A DNA stretch of 64,000 nt from Plesiomonas sp051652165. Its GTDB lineage: Bacteria; Pseudomonadota; Gammaproteobacteria; Enterobacterales; CAMTGL01. Below the pieces are notes generated by a model that was not told where the DNA came from, made no database searches, and was given only the letters and a program-made list of their open reading frames with translations. The stretch lies in assembly GCF_051652165.1 (NCBI RefSeq), contig NZ_JBOFTR010000004.1, positions 434,001 to 498,000 of the forward strand, read 5' to 3'. The translations under genes and the position numbers were made by a program. This document shows, piece by piece, positions 9,027-18,675 of the stretch (position 1 is the stretch's first letter; every line of letters starts with the position of its first letter).

Positions 9027-12000
9027 ATGAACGGTAACTCAATTGCAACATCCTCTTTATTGCCCCGTATAGCCGATTTAAACGGTATTATGCTGCGTGA
9101 TCGCCGCCGCTTGCAGCGCCGGATTGAAGGCGCAAAGAAGATTAAAAATCCGCAAACACTACAAAAAGTAGTTGATGAGATAACCACTGATCTTACGGAT
9201 GCCAAGCGTAAGATAGAGGCTCGTCGCGCCTCAATTCCTGCCATTGAATACCCGCCGGAACTGCCGGTTAGCCAAAAAAGAGATGACATCCTCAATGCCA
9301 TCAGAGATCACCAAGTGGTGATTGTAGCCGGAGAAACCGGATCAGGTAAAACTACGCAATTGCCGAAGATCTGTCTAGAGCTTGGCCGTGGTATTCAGGG
9401 GGTAATCGGGCATACCCAACCACGCCGCTTGGCTGCGCGTTCAGTCGCAAACCGTATCGCCGATGAGTTGAAAACCCAAATGGGATCAACCGTTGGTTAT
9501 AAAGTACGTTTTAATGATCAGGTGAGTGATAACACGCTCGTTAAGCTGATGACTGACGGTATTTTACTGGCAGAAATTCAAAATGATCGGTATTTAACCC
9601 AATACGACACCATTATTATTGATGAGGCGCACGAGCGCAGTCTGAATATTGATTTTATTCTGGGTTATCTGCGAGAGCTGTTGCCAAAACGCCCCGATTT
9701 GAAAGTGATTATTACCTCTGCAACCATTGATCCTGAGCGTTTTTCCAAACATTTTAATAATGCACCGATCATTGAAGTGTCTGGTCGCACTTATCCGGTA
9801 GAGGTCCGTTATTATTGCGCTGCTGATGCGGGGGAAGATAACGATCAGCTACAAACTATCTTTGATGCAGTGGATGAGCTCTATCTGGAAAATCGTGGTG
9901 ATATTCTGATCTTCATGAACGGTGAGCGTGAAATACGTGATACCGCTGATGCTTTGGAAAAGCGCCAGTTGCCGCATACTGAAATTTTACCGCTGTATGC
10001 ACGTCTCTCATCATCAGAACAAAATCGGGTGTTTCAACCCTCTGTGGGTCGCCGCATTGTATTGGCAACCAACGTAGCAGAAACATCACTGACTGTTCCG
10101 GGGATCAAATATGTCATTGATCCGGGAACTGCGCGTATTTCACGTTACAGTTATCGCACCAAAGTTCAGCGTTTACCTATAGAGCCAATTTCACAGGCAT
10201 CGGCCAATCAACGTAAAGGGCGTTGCGGCCGTGTTTCTGACGGTATCTGTATTCGTTTGTACTCTGAAGATGATTTCTTATCGCGCCCTGAGTTTACTGA
10301 TCCTGAGATTTTGCGTACCAACTTAGCGTCGGTCATCTTGCAAATGACCTCATTAGGGTTAGGGGATATCAGTGCATTCCCATTTGTGGAAGCGCCAGAT
10401 AAACGCAATATCCAAGATGGCGTTCGCTTGCTTGAAGAGCTGGGTGCGCTAGATCCTGAACAAAAAGAGGCGAAAAAGCGTTTAACTCCACTGGGGCGCA
10501 AGTTATCACAGCTTCCGGTCGATCCGCGTTTGGCACGTATGGTGTTAGATGCGCCTAAATATGGTTGCCTGCGTGAGGTTATGATCATTGTTGCCGCGTT
10601 GTCTATTCAAGACCCGCGTGAACGTCCGCAAGAAAAACAACAAGCATCAGATGAAAAGCATCGCCGTTTTCATGATAAAGACTCTGACTTCTTGGCATTT
10701 GTGAACCTGTGGGATTATCTGCGCGATCAGCAAAAGGCACTTTCGAGCAACGTGTTTCGCAGACAGTGTAAATCTGATTTCCTTAACTATTTACGTATTC
10801 GTGAATGGCAGGATATTTACACACAATTACGTCAAGTTGTGCGTGAACAAGGCCTTTCTATTAATGAAGAACCCGCAGATTTTCGTTCCGTTCATTTAGC
10901 ACTCCTCACCGGTATGCTTTCCCATATCGGTATGAAAGATGCCGAGAAAAATGAATTTCAGGGTGCGCGTAATGCTCGGTTTGCTATTTTCCCAGGTTCT
11001 GCTCTGTTTAAGAAATCCCCTAAATGGGCAATGGTTGCCGAGCTTGTTGAAACATCGCGTTTATGGGGGCGAATTGCCGCCCGTATTGAACCTGAATGGA
11101 TAGAACCGCTGGCCCAGCATTTGGTAAAACGTAGCTACAGTGAACCGCATTGGGAAAAAGCACAAAATGCGGTTATGGCCAGTGAGCGCGTCACACTTTA
11201 TGGCATTCCTATTGTTGTTGCGCGTAAAGTCAATTATGGCGAGATTGATCCGTTGTTATCTCGTGAGCTATTTATCCGCTCAGGGTTAGTTGAAGGGGAG
11301 TGGAATACGCGGCATAAGTTTTTCCGTGAAAACCGTTTATTATTGGCGGAAGTGGAAGAGTTAGAGCATAAATCACGTCGGCGCGATATTTTAGTTGATG
11401 ATGAAACTTTATTTTCGTTTTACGATCAACGTTTACCACATGATATTGTTTCTGGTCGACATTTTGACAGTTGGTGGAAGCAGACAGAAAAAGCACAACC
11501 GGATTTACTCAACTTTGAAAAATCAATGCTGATTAAAGAAGGGGCGGGGAAAATCAGCGAGTTAGATTACCCCAACTTTTGGTATCAGGACAACCTGAAA
11601 TTAAAACTGTCTTATCAATTTGAACCAGGTCAAGAAGCTGATGGCGTCACGGTACATATTCCATTGCCAGTACTAAACCAAGTTAATGCAATAGGTTTTG
11701 ACTGGCAAATCCCCGGTTTACGGGAAGAGCTCATTATCGCACTGATTAAATCACTACCCAAGCCAATACGCCGTAATTTTGTTCCTGCACCTAATTATGC
11801 TCAAGCATTTTTAAGTCGAATACAACCGCTTGATGGTTATTTACTTGATGCACTTGAACGTGAGTTTCGCCGCATGACTGGCGTGACAGTGTCACGCGAG
11901 AATTGGGGGGCAACACCTATCCCTGATCATCTCAACATAACGTTTAGGGTTGTAAATGATAAAAACCAGAAATTAGCTGAGAGCACTGATCTGGATACAT

Positions 12001-12929
12001 TAAAACTGAATCTGAAAGAAAAGGTGCAAGAGACGCTTTCTGCCGTTGCTGATGATGGTATTGAGCAGTCAGGTTTACATCTCTGGAGTTTTGGTTCATT
12101 ACCACAATGTTATGAGCAAAAACGAGGAGGGTACTCAGTAAAAGCCTTTCCTGCATTGGTTGATGATAAAGACTCTGTCAGTATTAAACTTTTTGAAACC
12201 GAATTAGAACAGCACAAAGCAATGCTAAAAGGAACACGTCGGTTATTATTATTAAATGTACCTTCACCCATTAAATATCTGCATGAGCGTTTGCCTAATA
12301 AAGCAAAACTAGGGCTTTATTTTAACCCATTTGGTAAAGTTCTTGATTTAATTGATGACTGTATTGATGCTGGTATTGATAAATTAACCACAGAGTTTGG
12401 TGGGCCAGCATGGGAAAATAGCCATTTTGAGCAACTGCGTGATCATGTTAGAGCACATTTGAATGATACTGTAGTGGATATTGCTCAACAAGTTGAACGT
12501 ATATTAACCACATCACATGAAATAAATAAACGTTTAAAAGGAAAAGTTGATTTTACCATGGCATTTGCGCTGTCTGATATCAAAGCTCAAATGGGAAATT
12601 TAATTTACCGAGGCTTTGTTAGTGAATGCGGTTGGCAACGTTTACCTGATATACAACGTTATTTAAATGCTATTGAGCGCCGTTTAGAAAAACTACCTAC
12701 TGATCCGAATCGTGATAGAGCACAAATGCTTAAAGTTGAGTCAGTACAGAAAGAGTATCAACTATTGCTAGGTAAAGTCTCAAAAGGGCAGCCTGTTCCA
12801 GATAAAGTATCCGATTTACGCTGGATGCTAGAAGAGCTAAGAGTCAGCTTGTTCGCTCAACAATTGGGGACACCGTATCCGATTTCAGACAAACGGGTAA
12901 AAATAGCCATTGATGACGCACTTAACTAA
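9027..12929 (+). CDS. hrpA: ATP-dependent RNA helicase HrpA
   Basis: A DEAH-box helicase of 1300 residues, the same length as E. coli HrpA. HrpA helps process fimbrial mRNA and rescues stalled or collided ribosomes. Motifs in order: Walker A GETGSGKTT at about residue 101-109, DEAH at about 198-201, SAT near 231, then motif IV-VI sequences including TNVAETSLTVPGIKYVID and QRKGRCGR near residue 395. The long C-terminal part holds the helicase-associated and OB-like domains and the DUF3418 region typical of bacterial HrpA. The ATG follows the sequence AAGAATCACAATA with only a weak ribosome site. It is monocistronic, divergent from the large toxin-like gene across about 260 bp, and followed by a strong terminator. 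Confidence 0.97.
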   Translation: MNGNSIATSSLLPRIADLNGIMLRDRRRLQRRIEGAKKIKNPQTLQKVVDEITTDLTDAKRKIEARRASIPAIEYPPELPVSQKRDDILNAIRDHQVVIVAGETGSGKTTQLPKICLELGRGIQGVIGHTQPRRLAARSVANRIADELKTQMGSTVGYKVRFNDQVSDNTLVKLMTDGILLAEIQNDRYLTQYDTIIIDEAHERSLNIDFILGYLRELLPKRPDLKVIITSATIDPERFSKHFNNAPIIEVSGRTYPVEVRYYCAADAGEDNDQLQTIFDAVDELYLENRGDILIFMNGEREIRDTADALEKRQLPHTEILPLYARLSSSEQNRVFQPSVGRRIVLATNVAETSLTVPGIKYVIDPGTARISRYSYRTKVQRLPIEPISQASANQRKGRCGRVSDGICIRLYSEDDFLSRPEFTDPEILRTNLASVILQMTSLGLGDISAFPFVEAPDKRNIQDGVRLLEELGALDPEQKEAKKRLTPLGRKLSQLPVDPRLARMVLDAPKYGCLREVMIIVAALSIQDPRERPQEKQQASDEKHRRFHDKDSDFLAFVNLWDYLRDQQKALSSNVFRRQCKSDFLNYLRIREWQDIYTQLRQVVREQGLSINEEPADFRSVHLALLTGMLSHIGMKDAEKNEFQGARNARFAIFPGSALFKKSPKWAMVAELVETSRLWGRIAARIEPEWIEPLAQHLVKRSYSEPHWEKAQNAVMASERVTLYGIPIVVARKVNYGEIDPLLSRELFIRSGLVEGEWNTRHKFFRENRLLLAEVEELEHKSRRRDILVDDETLFSFYDQRLPHDIVSGRHFDSWWKQTEKAQPDLLNFEKSMLIKEGAGKISELDYPNFWYQDNLKLKLSYQFEPGQEADGVTVHIPLPVLNQVNAIGFDWQIPGLREELIIALIKSLPKPIRRNFVPAPNYAQAFLSRIQPLDGYLLDALEREFRRMTGVTVSRENWGATPIPDHLNITFRVVNDKNQKLAESTDLDTLKLNLKEKVQETLSAVADDGIEQSGLHLWSFGSLPQCYEQKRGGYSVKAFPALVDDKDSVSIKLFETELEQHKAMLKGTRRLLLLNVPSPIKYLHERLPNKAKLGLYFNPFGKVLDLIDDCIDAGIDKLTTEFGGPAWENSHFEQLRDHVRAHLNDTVVDIAQQVERILTTSHEINKRLKGKVDFTMAFALSDIKAQMGNLIYRGFVSECGWQRLPDIQRYLNAIERRLEKLPTDPNRDRAQMLKVESVQKEYQLLLGKVSKGQPVPDKVSDLRWMLEELRVSLFAQQLGTPYPISDKRVKIAIDDALN

Positions 12930-12953
12930 TACATAAATAATGTGAAATTGTTA

Positions 12954-12985
12954 AAAAAACGCCCTCTAAAAGAGGGCGTTTCTAT
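12954..12985 (+). terminator. Rho-independent terminator of hrpA
   Basis: AAACGCCCTCT / AGAGGGCGTTT stem with a short loop, followed by a T-rich run. It lies 25-50 bp past the hrpA stop and before the convergent DUF2860 gene, so it may serve both. Confidence 0.85.
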
Positions 12986-13027
12986 TTAAATCGGAATGAT
13001 GAAGATAATGAAATAGTCAGTAAACTG

Positions 13028-14056
13028 TTAAAAACGATACATCATTCCAATAGCAAGATTGCTTAACTGAGAATTAAAAAAGGTTACATCAGAGTCTATT
13101 TCGCCATACGCTAAAGATCCATAAAGAGAGAGTTTCGGCATATGAAAAATATTACTTCTAAACAGGGTCACATTCGCAGCAAAGTCAGTTGAATTGGTTT
13201 TTTTACCAAATATCGGATTTTCTTGCGAGTAGTCTATCTTTCCTACGTATATGTTACTCACTAAATTATATGGCATCGAACGCCAAAAATAACTGACTAG
13301 CATACCATACTGTTGATTACTCATTGCCGAACCGTTTCTTTGGTTATCAACATACCTGAACTCAGGTATTAAATATTGGCGTTGATTGATAGCATAAAAA
13401 TAAGAGATTCGAGATGAATTACTATAACCATTTCGATCAAGCATTTGCATTTGAGTTGATGTTAACTCATTATTTTGGTATAAAAGTTGTCCGCTCGTTT
13501 CATTTTTGATAGACAAATTACGATAAGTATAGTCAGCTGAAAAATTGCTGCCTAAAATATTTTGCCATCCAATTTGAACCCCTCTCGTATTTCGCTTGGT
13601 ATCAGAACGATCAACCCCAAAAGCATAAGGGTCTTGCCATACTTTATTTGCTAATCCAGAAAAAACATAGGAAGCAGAAAAAATACCACTTTGACCCACC
13701 TGCTGACGAACACCAACTTGCTGAGAGAAATCGAGCCGAACAGAATCTTGGATCAAATTACCTAAATAAAACTGTGTTCTTGAGTCACCGAGTGTATAGC
13801 GTAAATCTACGTTAAAAGAAGGGGCTAGTTTACTCCGTGCTTTAACAGACGAATTTTTATCTTCTACATATTTATTACCATCATTTTCACCTGTTGGGCC
13901 AAGATATAAGTTTGATTTATTCTGTGTAATATTGACACCGCCAGAAATAAAACCAGACCAGCCACTTTCTTTGGGGATATCAAAGGGTGTTGCTGCATGA
14001 GTAGCAGTAGACAGTAATACCAATAGTGCAGGTGATGACAAAATTTTATTCTTCAT
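13028..14056 (-). CDS. DUF2860 family outer-membrane beta-barrel protein
   Basis: The start is set at the ATG at 14056, because AGGTGG lies a few bases before it; an ATG 24 bp upstream has no such site. The 342-residue product has a typical Sec signal peptide (MKNKILSSPALLVLLSTATHA). The mature part is made of alternating polar/apolar strands and ends in the aromatic MMYRF, the usual C-terminal signature of outer-membrane barrels inserted by BAM. The opening IPKESGWSGFISGGVN matches my memory of the DUF2860 family of Vibrio and enterics, whose role is unknown. The gene is divergent from bax, and its promoter should lie in the shared interval 14057-14317, in which I see no specific operator. 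Confidence 0.8.
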   Translation of the reverse strand: MKNKILSSPALLVLLSTATHAATPFDIPKESGWSGFISGGVNITQNKSNLYLGPTGENDGNKYVEDKNSSVKARSKLAPSFNVDLRYTLGDSRTQFYLGNLIQDSVRLDFSQQVGVRQQVGQSGIFSASYVFSGLANKVWQDPYAFGVDRSDTKRNTRGVQIGWQNILGSNFSADYTYRNLSIKNETSGQLLYQNNELTSTQMQMLDRNGYSNSSRISYFYAINQRQYLIPEFRYVDNQRNGSAMSNQQYGMLVSYFWRSMPYNLVSNIYVGKIDYSQENPIFGKKTNSTDFAANVTLFRSNIFHMPKLSLYGSLAYGEIDSDVTFFNSQLSNLAIGMMYRF

Positions 14057-14317
14057 TTTTCCACCTATGAAAGTAGACAAATCAGCTCTTATCAGTTAAT
14101 AACCATCATGGTAGTTTACATGAATGTTAATGTGGTCGCTATAAGTAAGTTGAATTGATCGTTTTGTAGCCGCTGGGTGTTGGGTGACATGTTTTGACAC
14201 AGATAATGAGTGTGCATAGAAAACAAATCACGGTACAAGGTTGATCACATTTTAAACTTACCGCTTGTATATATATCAAGCTGTCTTATTTTAACACCAG
14301 AATGGTTGATTCGATTT

Positions 14318-15235
14318 ATGTTTTTATTTAGAAAAACTACGCTGACGTTAAAAGCTATTGCTACATGTACCGCTATTTTTTTATCGTCAATGGCTTATGC
14401 AAGTGAACGACCAAATTTATCAGATAAACAGCATATAACGCCTGTTGAACATATAGCATTAAATAATGCATCAGATTATATGCAATTTATGCAAAAGCAT
14501 AATATATCTAATATAGATAGCAGTGGTGTTCCTACCGTTTATTGTAATAATTTACCAGACGGCCTTCGTGATATGGATACACCACAAAAGAAAAAAGCAT
14601 TTATTATGATAATGCTGCCTATCATTAAAAAAGTAAATAGAGAGATAAAAGAAACAAGAGCAGAAATAATCAAATTACATAATCAAGAGCTTGATGATAA
14701 ATCATTATCTAATGATGAATCTGAATGGCTTAATGACATATATGTAAAATATGACGTATCAAATGGTGACTTTAGCCATCTGCTTACACGCGTTAATATT
14801 GTGCCTGCCTCGCTTGTATTAGCACAAAGTATTGATGAAAGTGGGTGGGGGACATCATACACGGCTAAACACGGTAATGCTCTCTTTGGTCAAAATGAAT
14901 CACCGCAACATGAAAATTATGTTATTCGTGCAGATCATGGAAGAGTCAGACTCGCCGGATTTAATACATTATATGACTCTGTATATGCATATATTCATAA
15001 TTTAAATATTAATCCAGCGTATCAAGACTTCCGCATGCGAAGAGAGAAAATGCAGAATAATGATGATCAATTGCTAGGTTATTCTTTAGCTAATGGTTTA
15101 GTTCGCTACTCATCCAGAGGGCAACACTATATCCGTGATTTGCATAATTTAATGAGAAATGCCGATCTTAATCAGTTTGATAATATCCAATTAGCAAGAA
15201 AATCCCCAATACATATCACATTTTCAAATGTGTAA
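14318..15235 (+). CDS. bax: Bax family protein, FlgJ-like glucosaminidase
   Basis: The ATG at 14318 opens a signal-like stretch (MFLFRKTTLTLKAIATCTAIFLSSMAYA). A start 108 bp further upstream would put 36 unsupported residues before it. The C-terminal half is a glucosaminidase domain of the FlgJ/Bax group: VPASLVLAQSIDESGWGTSY, with the catalytic Glu, followed by KHGNALFGQ and a final segment with YSSRGQHYIRDLHNLM. Such enzymes cut the glycan strands of peptidoglycan. The role of Bax in E. coli is not settled. The protein is probably periplasmic. The N-terminal region (residues 30-150) is helical and poorly conserved. A terminator follows the gene, separating it from tus. Confidence 0.88.
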   Translation: MFLFRKTTLTLKAIATCTAIFLSSMAYASERPNLSDKQHITPVEHIALNNASDYMQFMQKHNISNIDSSGVPTVYCNNLPDGLRDMDTPQKKKAFIMIMLPIIKKVNREIKETRAEIIKLHNQELDDKSLSNDESEWLNDIYVKYDVSNGDFSHLLTRVNIVPASLVLAQSIDESGWGTSYTAKHGNALFGQNESPQHENYVIRADHGRVRLAGFNTLYDSVYAYIHNLNINPAYQDFRMRREKMQNNDDQLLGYSLANGLVRYSSRGQHYIRDLHNLMRNADLNQFDNIQLARKSPIHITFSNV

Positions 15236-15288
15236 TAACCATAAAACCAGCCGACCTATTTTCTTATATAGATAAAGCTCAAATAATA

Positions 15289-15331
15289 AAAAAGAGCGAG
15301 TGTTTTTATTGCTTGCTCTTTTTATTTTAAT
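15289..15331 (+). terminator. Terminator between bax and tus
   Basis: AAAAAGAGCGAG pairs with CTTGCTCTTTTT in a 12-bp stem containing one G-T pair, followed by ATTTTAATT. It lies about 55-95 bp after the bax stop and 80 bp before tus. Confidence 0.75.
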
Positions 15332-15411
15332 TACTTGAAATTAAGTCATCATCCAATGTATGATTTAAACAATTTTACATACCACATAGTCTAAAATAAA
15401 AAGGTCTTTAC

Positions 15412-16350
15412 ATGAGTCTTTCTTTAAAATCCGCAAAATATGATATTGATTGTGCTCTTGATGTACTTGATTCATTTTTAGATCGAAACCCTATTAGTCA
15501 TCTTTGGCTGTATGAGTTACCACAATGGAACAGAGAAGATGAAGGTAATCTTCCCGACATCATTCCTGTTACTGAAATTATTGGTGGGGAAGAGCTCACT
15601 CCGCTATTAATGAAAATATATCGGCAATTTTATGCACCTGAGACTCAAAGTACTCACTTAATACCCTCAACAAAAATTGTTCAACGCTATCCTGGGTTAG
15701 CAGTATGCTCAGGAGACTATAATGAACTCAATAAAATTATCTGTAATATAAATGAGAGTAAAGATAGATTCGCTAATGCAATTACAGCTGTCGGTAATTC
15801 AGAGCAACGTTTTGAAGCGGTGCATACTCGTTTTCCAATGATGATAACATTACAGGCAACTCGTCATATTAAATTGTTACCCTGTAACACAAAAAAAATA
15901 AGCTTCTCATGGCAAAGGCCAATTGCATCAAAAAGTGACAGTGATAAACTCAATAAATTTTCATTACTTGAAAAACTAACTCAAGAGCGACGCTATCCTC
16001 CAGCACATATTGCAATGAGCTTAGAAGGGGATATTTGGGCAGCGAAAATAGAAGAAGAGATTGCAATAGTTGAAGCTCTGTCTGAGAATGTTCAATTACG
16101 TTACCGTCGAATATTACGGGAAGTACCACAAGTTAATTGGGTATACGAAGAACAACATCCAGATACAAGACTCACCACAACATTACGTGGTAACGGTAAA
16201 GTGAATTTACCATTACTGACAACATGTATACCCACAAAAGTGACCCCACTCAAAGAGTTTAACCGAATAGATGCAGAATCAAAACATCGTAGGCCAATAG
16301 GCAAAGGAAAATCACTGCTTCCACGTTTAAATATTGAAATAGTAGAGTAG
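15412..16350 (+). CDS. tus: DNA replication terminus site-binding protein Tus
   Basis: Tus binds Ter sites and blocks replication forks arriving from one side. The 312-residue product (E. coli 309) matches E. coli Tus along its length. The clearest block is RFEAVHTRFPMMITLQATRH, against RFEWVHRHLPGLITLNAYR in E. coli. F134 and H138 occupy the positions of E. coli F140 and H144, which form the pocket that locks the flipped Ter cytosine. L150 and Y156 of that pocket are replaced by Met and Thr. The C-terminus HRRPIGKGKSLLPRLNIEIVE also matches. In E. coli a Ter site overlaps the tus promoter and autoregulates the gene; I could not find a convincing Ter core in 15236-15411. The neighbours folM and ydgI are the same as in E. 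coli. Confidence 0.92.
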   Translation: MSLSLKSAKYDIDCALDVLDSFLDRNPISHLWLYELPQWNREDEGNLPDIIPVTEIIGGEELTPLLMKIYRQFYAPETQSTHLIPSTKIVQRYPGLAVCSGDYNELNKIICNINESKDRFANAITAVGNSEQRFEAVHTRFPMMITLQATRHIKLLPCNTKKISFSWQRPIASKSDSDKLNKFSLLEKLTQERRYPPAHIAMSLEGDIWAAKIEEEIAIVEALSENVQLRYRRILREVPQVNWVYEEQHPDTRLTTTLRGNGKVNLPLLTTCIPTKVTPLKEFNRIDAESKHRRPIGKGKSLLPRLNIEIVE

Positions 16351-16451
16351 GTCATTTACTGTATAAATCATGCCCGATAATTAATCGGGCATAGCAAGAA
16401 AATAAATTTTGATCGTGATTTGTATTATTGTGAATTTTAAGTTTTTATCAA

Positions 16452-17186
16452 TTACTGTAAATGTCGACCACCGTCAACATGTAAAATCCTACCTGTTACA
16501 TAATGGCTATCAAGCAGATATTGTACTGCTTTAATAATTTCAATTTCACCTGGCACAATACCCATGAGTGATTTATTTAATGCTTTAATTTTATATTCTG
16601 CATCATCATGCGTATTAAACATAATTAATGCAGGCGCTATAGCATTAACCTTGACGAAAGGTGCTAATTTTTTTGCAAATGAGAGTGTTAAATTCTCTAA
16701 TGCAGCTTTACTTGCAGCATATGCAATGTGCTTATCACTGCCTTTTTCCACAACATAATCAGTAAAATGAATAATATCCGAATGATCATCAAAATAAGTT
16801 TCCAGTAACATATTTAGTAAATAAGGTGCTTTAACATGAATTTGCATCATTGTATTTAATACAATACTGAGTTCGCTTACTTTTTTTTGATCTGTTTTCC
16901 ACTCCGATGCATTATGAATTAACGCTTTTATTTTATGTTTATTCAGCTTTTTTAATGTAACCATAATTTGATCATAAAATGATTCAATACCCTGATCAGT
17001 AGAAAAATCTGCACAAATACAAATAGTACCTAATGCTGTTAACTCATCTACTTCGCGGTAATATGTTCGGTAGCTAATAATAACTGTTTTTTGTTGTTGT
17101 AAAAAATAACGAGTCAGTGCATAACCAATACGCTTTGCACCTCCTGTGATAATAATGACATCTGAGTCTTCATTACTGAGTGGCAT
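16452..17186 (-). CDS. folM: Dihydromonapterin reductase FolM (short-chain dehydrogenase)
   Basis: An SDR-fold enzyme reducing dihydromonapterin, and weakly dihydrofolate, with NADPH. Visible are the cofactor motif TGGAKRIG at about residues 14-21, the HNAS motif near residue 104, and the catalytic YAASK motif near residue 152. C-terminal GRILHVDGGRHLQ is typical of the family. Length 244 (E. coli 240). TGGAKRIG rather than TGxxxGIG is characteristic of the FolM/pteridine-reductase group. It is convergent with tus and lies downstream of ydgI with a terminator between them, so it needs its own promoter in 17187-17236. Confidence 0.93.
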   Translation of the reverse strand: MPLSNEDSDVIIITGGAKRIGYALTRYFLQQQKTVIISYRTYYREVDELTALGTICICADFSTDQGIESFYDQIMVTLKKLNKHKIKALIHNASEWKTDQKKVSELSIVLNTMMQIHVKAPYLLNMLLETYFDDHSDIIHFTDYVVEKGSDKHIAYAASKAALENLTLSFAKKLAPFVKVNAIAPALIMFNTHDDAEYKIKALNKSLMGIVPGEIEIIKAVQYLLDSHYVTGRILHVDGGRHLQ

Positions 17187-17235
17187 AAGATAGTACCTAT
17201 CATAAGAAAGTGAAATAGCTTATTTAGTTTTAAAT

Positions 17236-17266
17236 AAAAAACCGATGCATTAACATCGGTTTTTTT
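17236..17266 (-). terminator. Terminator between ydgI and folM
   Basis: AAAAAACCGATG / CATCGGTTTTTTT hairpin with a 7-base loop just after the ydgI stop codon. It is followed by an AT run and is effectively bidirectional. Confidence 0.85.
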
Positions 17267-17271
17267 AAGTG

Positions 17272-18675
17272 TTATGAATGTAAGTTTTGATACAACATCC
17301 ATGTTGCAGGCAATATACCTAGCAACAACATTACAACGCCCATCCGATCAACACGCTCTAGAGGGATAACATCAATATTATTTTTTCTCGAATAGAAAAA
17401 AAGCAGCATACCCGGAGCATACATTAAAACAGATAACATTAAATGAGGAAGCCCTGATGCATACAATAGCCATATACCATAAGTACATGCACCACAACTG
17501 ATTGTTTTTAAAAGTATACTGTTTCGTTCTATCGCAATTTTAAGCAAAAAAGCGCCCACTAAAAAGTAGGGCACTAATACCATTTCAGAGGCAATCGTTA
17601 ATAAAGAACTGTACGTTCCACCATAAAAATAGATCAGCAATAATACAATCTGAACACAACTATTCGTTAACCATAAAGACGCAGATGGAGATCCATTTTT
17701 ATTTAATTTTGCTAAATAACGTGGAAATGCATTTTTTTGTGCAGCAACATAAGGAACTTCAGCAGCTAAAATGGTCCAACTCAAATATGCACCACAGACA
17801 GAGGTAATTAGTCCCAGACTAATAATGATTTTACCCATAGGGCCAATCATTAAATCAAGCATACCTGCCATTGAAGGATTGCGTAATAAAGCAACATCAG
17901 ATCTAGGCATTACTCCTACAGCTAATAATGTTACCAATAAATAGATCCCTAATGCTGATAACAAACCTAGCATAGTTGCCCGGCCAATGTCATGTTTGTG
18001 TTTTGCACGAGAGGACACAACAACAGCACCTTCAACACCAATAAACACCCAAACGGTAATCAGCATTGTTTCTTTGACTTGTTGCCATACAGGTGTACCT
18101 AATGCTATACCCGTAAAATCAATATGGAACGTATCCCATTTAAAAAAGAAAACTGCACAAATAATAAAAATACACAATGGAATAAGTTTAGCAATTGTGG
18201 CTAAATTATTAATACTTGTGGCCTCTTGTACACCACGTAAAACCATTGTGTGAACAATCCAAAGTAGGGCAGATGAGCACAATAAAGCTTGCCATGTATT
18301 ACCATCACCAAAAATGACATGCCCTGGGCTATCAGTAAAAAAGCTTAATGTTGCAAATAAAATAACCAAATAAGAGGTGTTAGCAATGACAGCACATAAC
18401 CAATAACCCCAAGCAGAACAAAAACCTATAAACTCACCAAATCCTTCACGAGCATACGTAAAAATGCCACCTTCAAGATCGGGTCGTAAACGTGATAAAT
18501 GTAATAATGTGAGTGCTAGAAAAATAATACCAACACCTGTGATGCTCCAACCGATGAGCAAAGCAGCAGGGCTAGCCACGGCTGCCATATTTTGAGGTAG
18601 GCTAAAAACACCAGCACCAACCATGGAGCTAAGTACTAGTGCAGTTAATGCACCAAGACCAAGTTTTTTGTTCAA
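17272..18675 (-). CDS. ydgI: Basic amino acid antiporter, ArcD/YdgI type (APC superfamily)
   Basis: A 467-residue polytopic inner-membrane protein with about 12 hydrophobic segments. The N-terminal motif LGLGALTALVLSSMVGAGVF is the APC-superfamily substrate-binding helix of basic amino acid/polyamine antiporters. EGGIFTYAREGFGEF follows at the second conserved helix. It matches E. coli YdgI, a putative arginine/ornithine antiporter, and the order ydgI-folM-tus is as in E. coli. No arcA, arcB or arcC gene is present here, so the exact exchange reaction is inferred. The leader contains a perfect inverted repeat at 18708-18727. Confidence 0.88.
   Translation of the reverse strand: MNKKLGLGALTALVLSSMVGAGVFSLPQNMAAVASPAALLIGWSITGVGIIFLALTLLHLSRLRPDLEGGIFTYAREGFGEFIGFCSAWGYWLCAVIANTSYLVILFATLSFFTDSPGHVIFGDGNTWQALLCSSALLWIVHTMVLRGVQEATSINNLATIAKLIPLCIFIICAVFFFKWDTFHIDFTGIALGTPVWQQVKETMLITVWVFIGVEGAVVVSSRAKHKHDIGRATMLGLLSALGIYLLVTLLAVGVMPRSDVALLRNPSMAGMLDLMIGPMGKIIISLGLITSVCGAYLSWTILAAEVPYVAAQKNAFPRYLAKLNKNGSPSASLWLTNSCVQIVLLLIYFYGGTYSSLLTIASEMVLVPYFLVGAFLLKIAIERNSILLKTISCGACTYGIWLLYASGLPHLMLSVLMYAPGMLLFFYSRKNNIDVIPLERVDRMGVVMLLLGILPATWMLYQNLHS

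Noticed and set aside
8885..9301. 138-residue minus-strand ORF across the hrpA start
   Set aside because: Mirror of the hrpA N-terminal coding frame with unlikely composition and no ribosome site.
17272..17300. Ter-like ATGTTGTATCAAA on the minus strand at the ydgI 3' end
   Set aside because: Lacks the AACTA of the Ter core, and the sequence is fully explained by ydgI codons. Two mismatches fall in the most conserved part.
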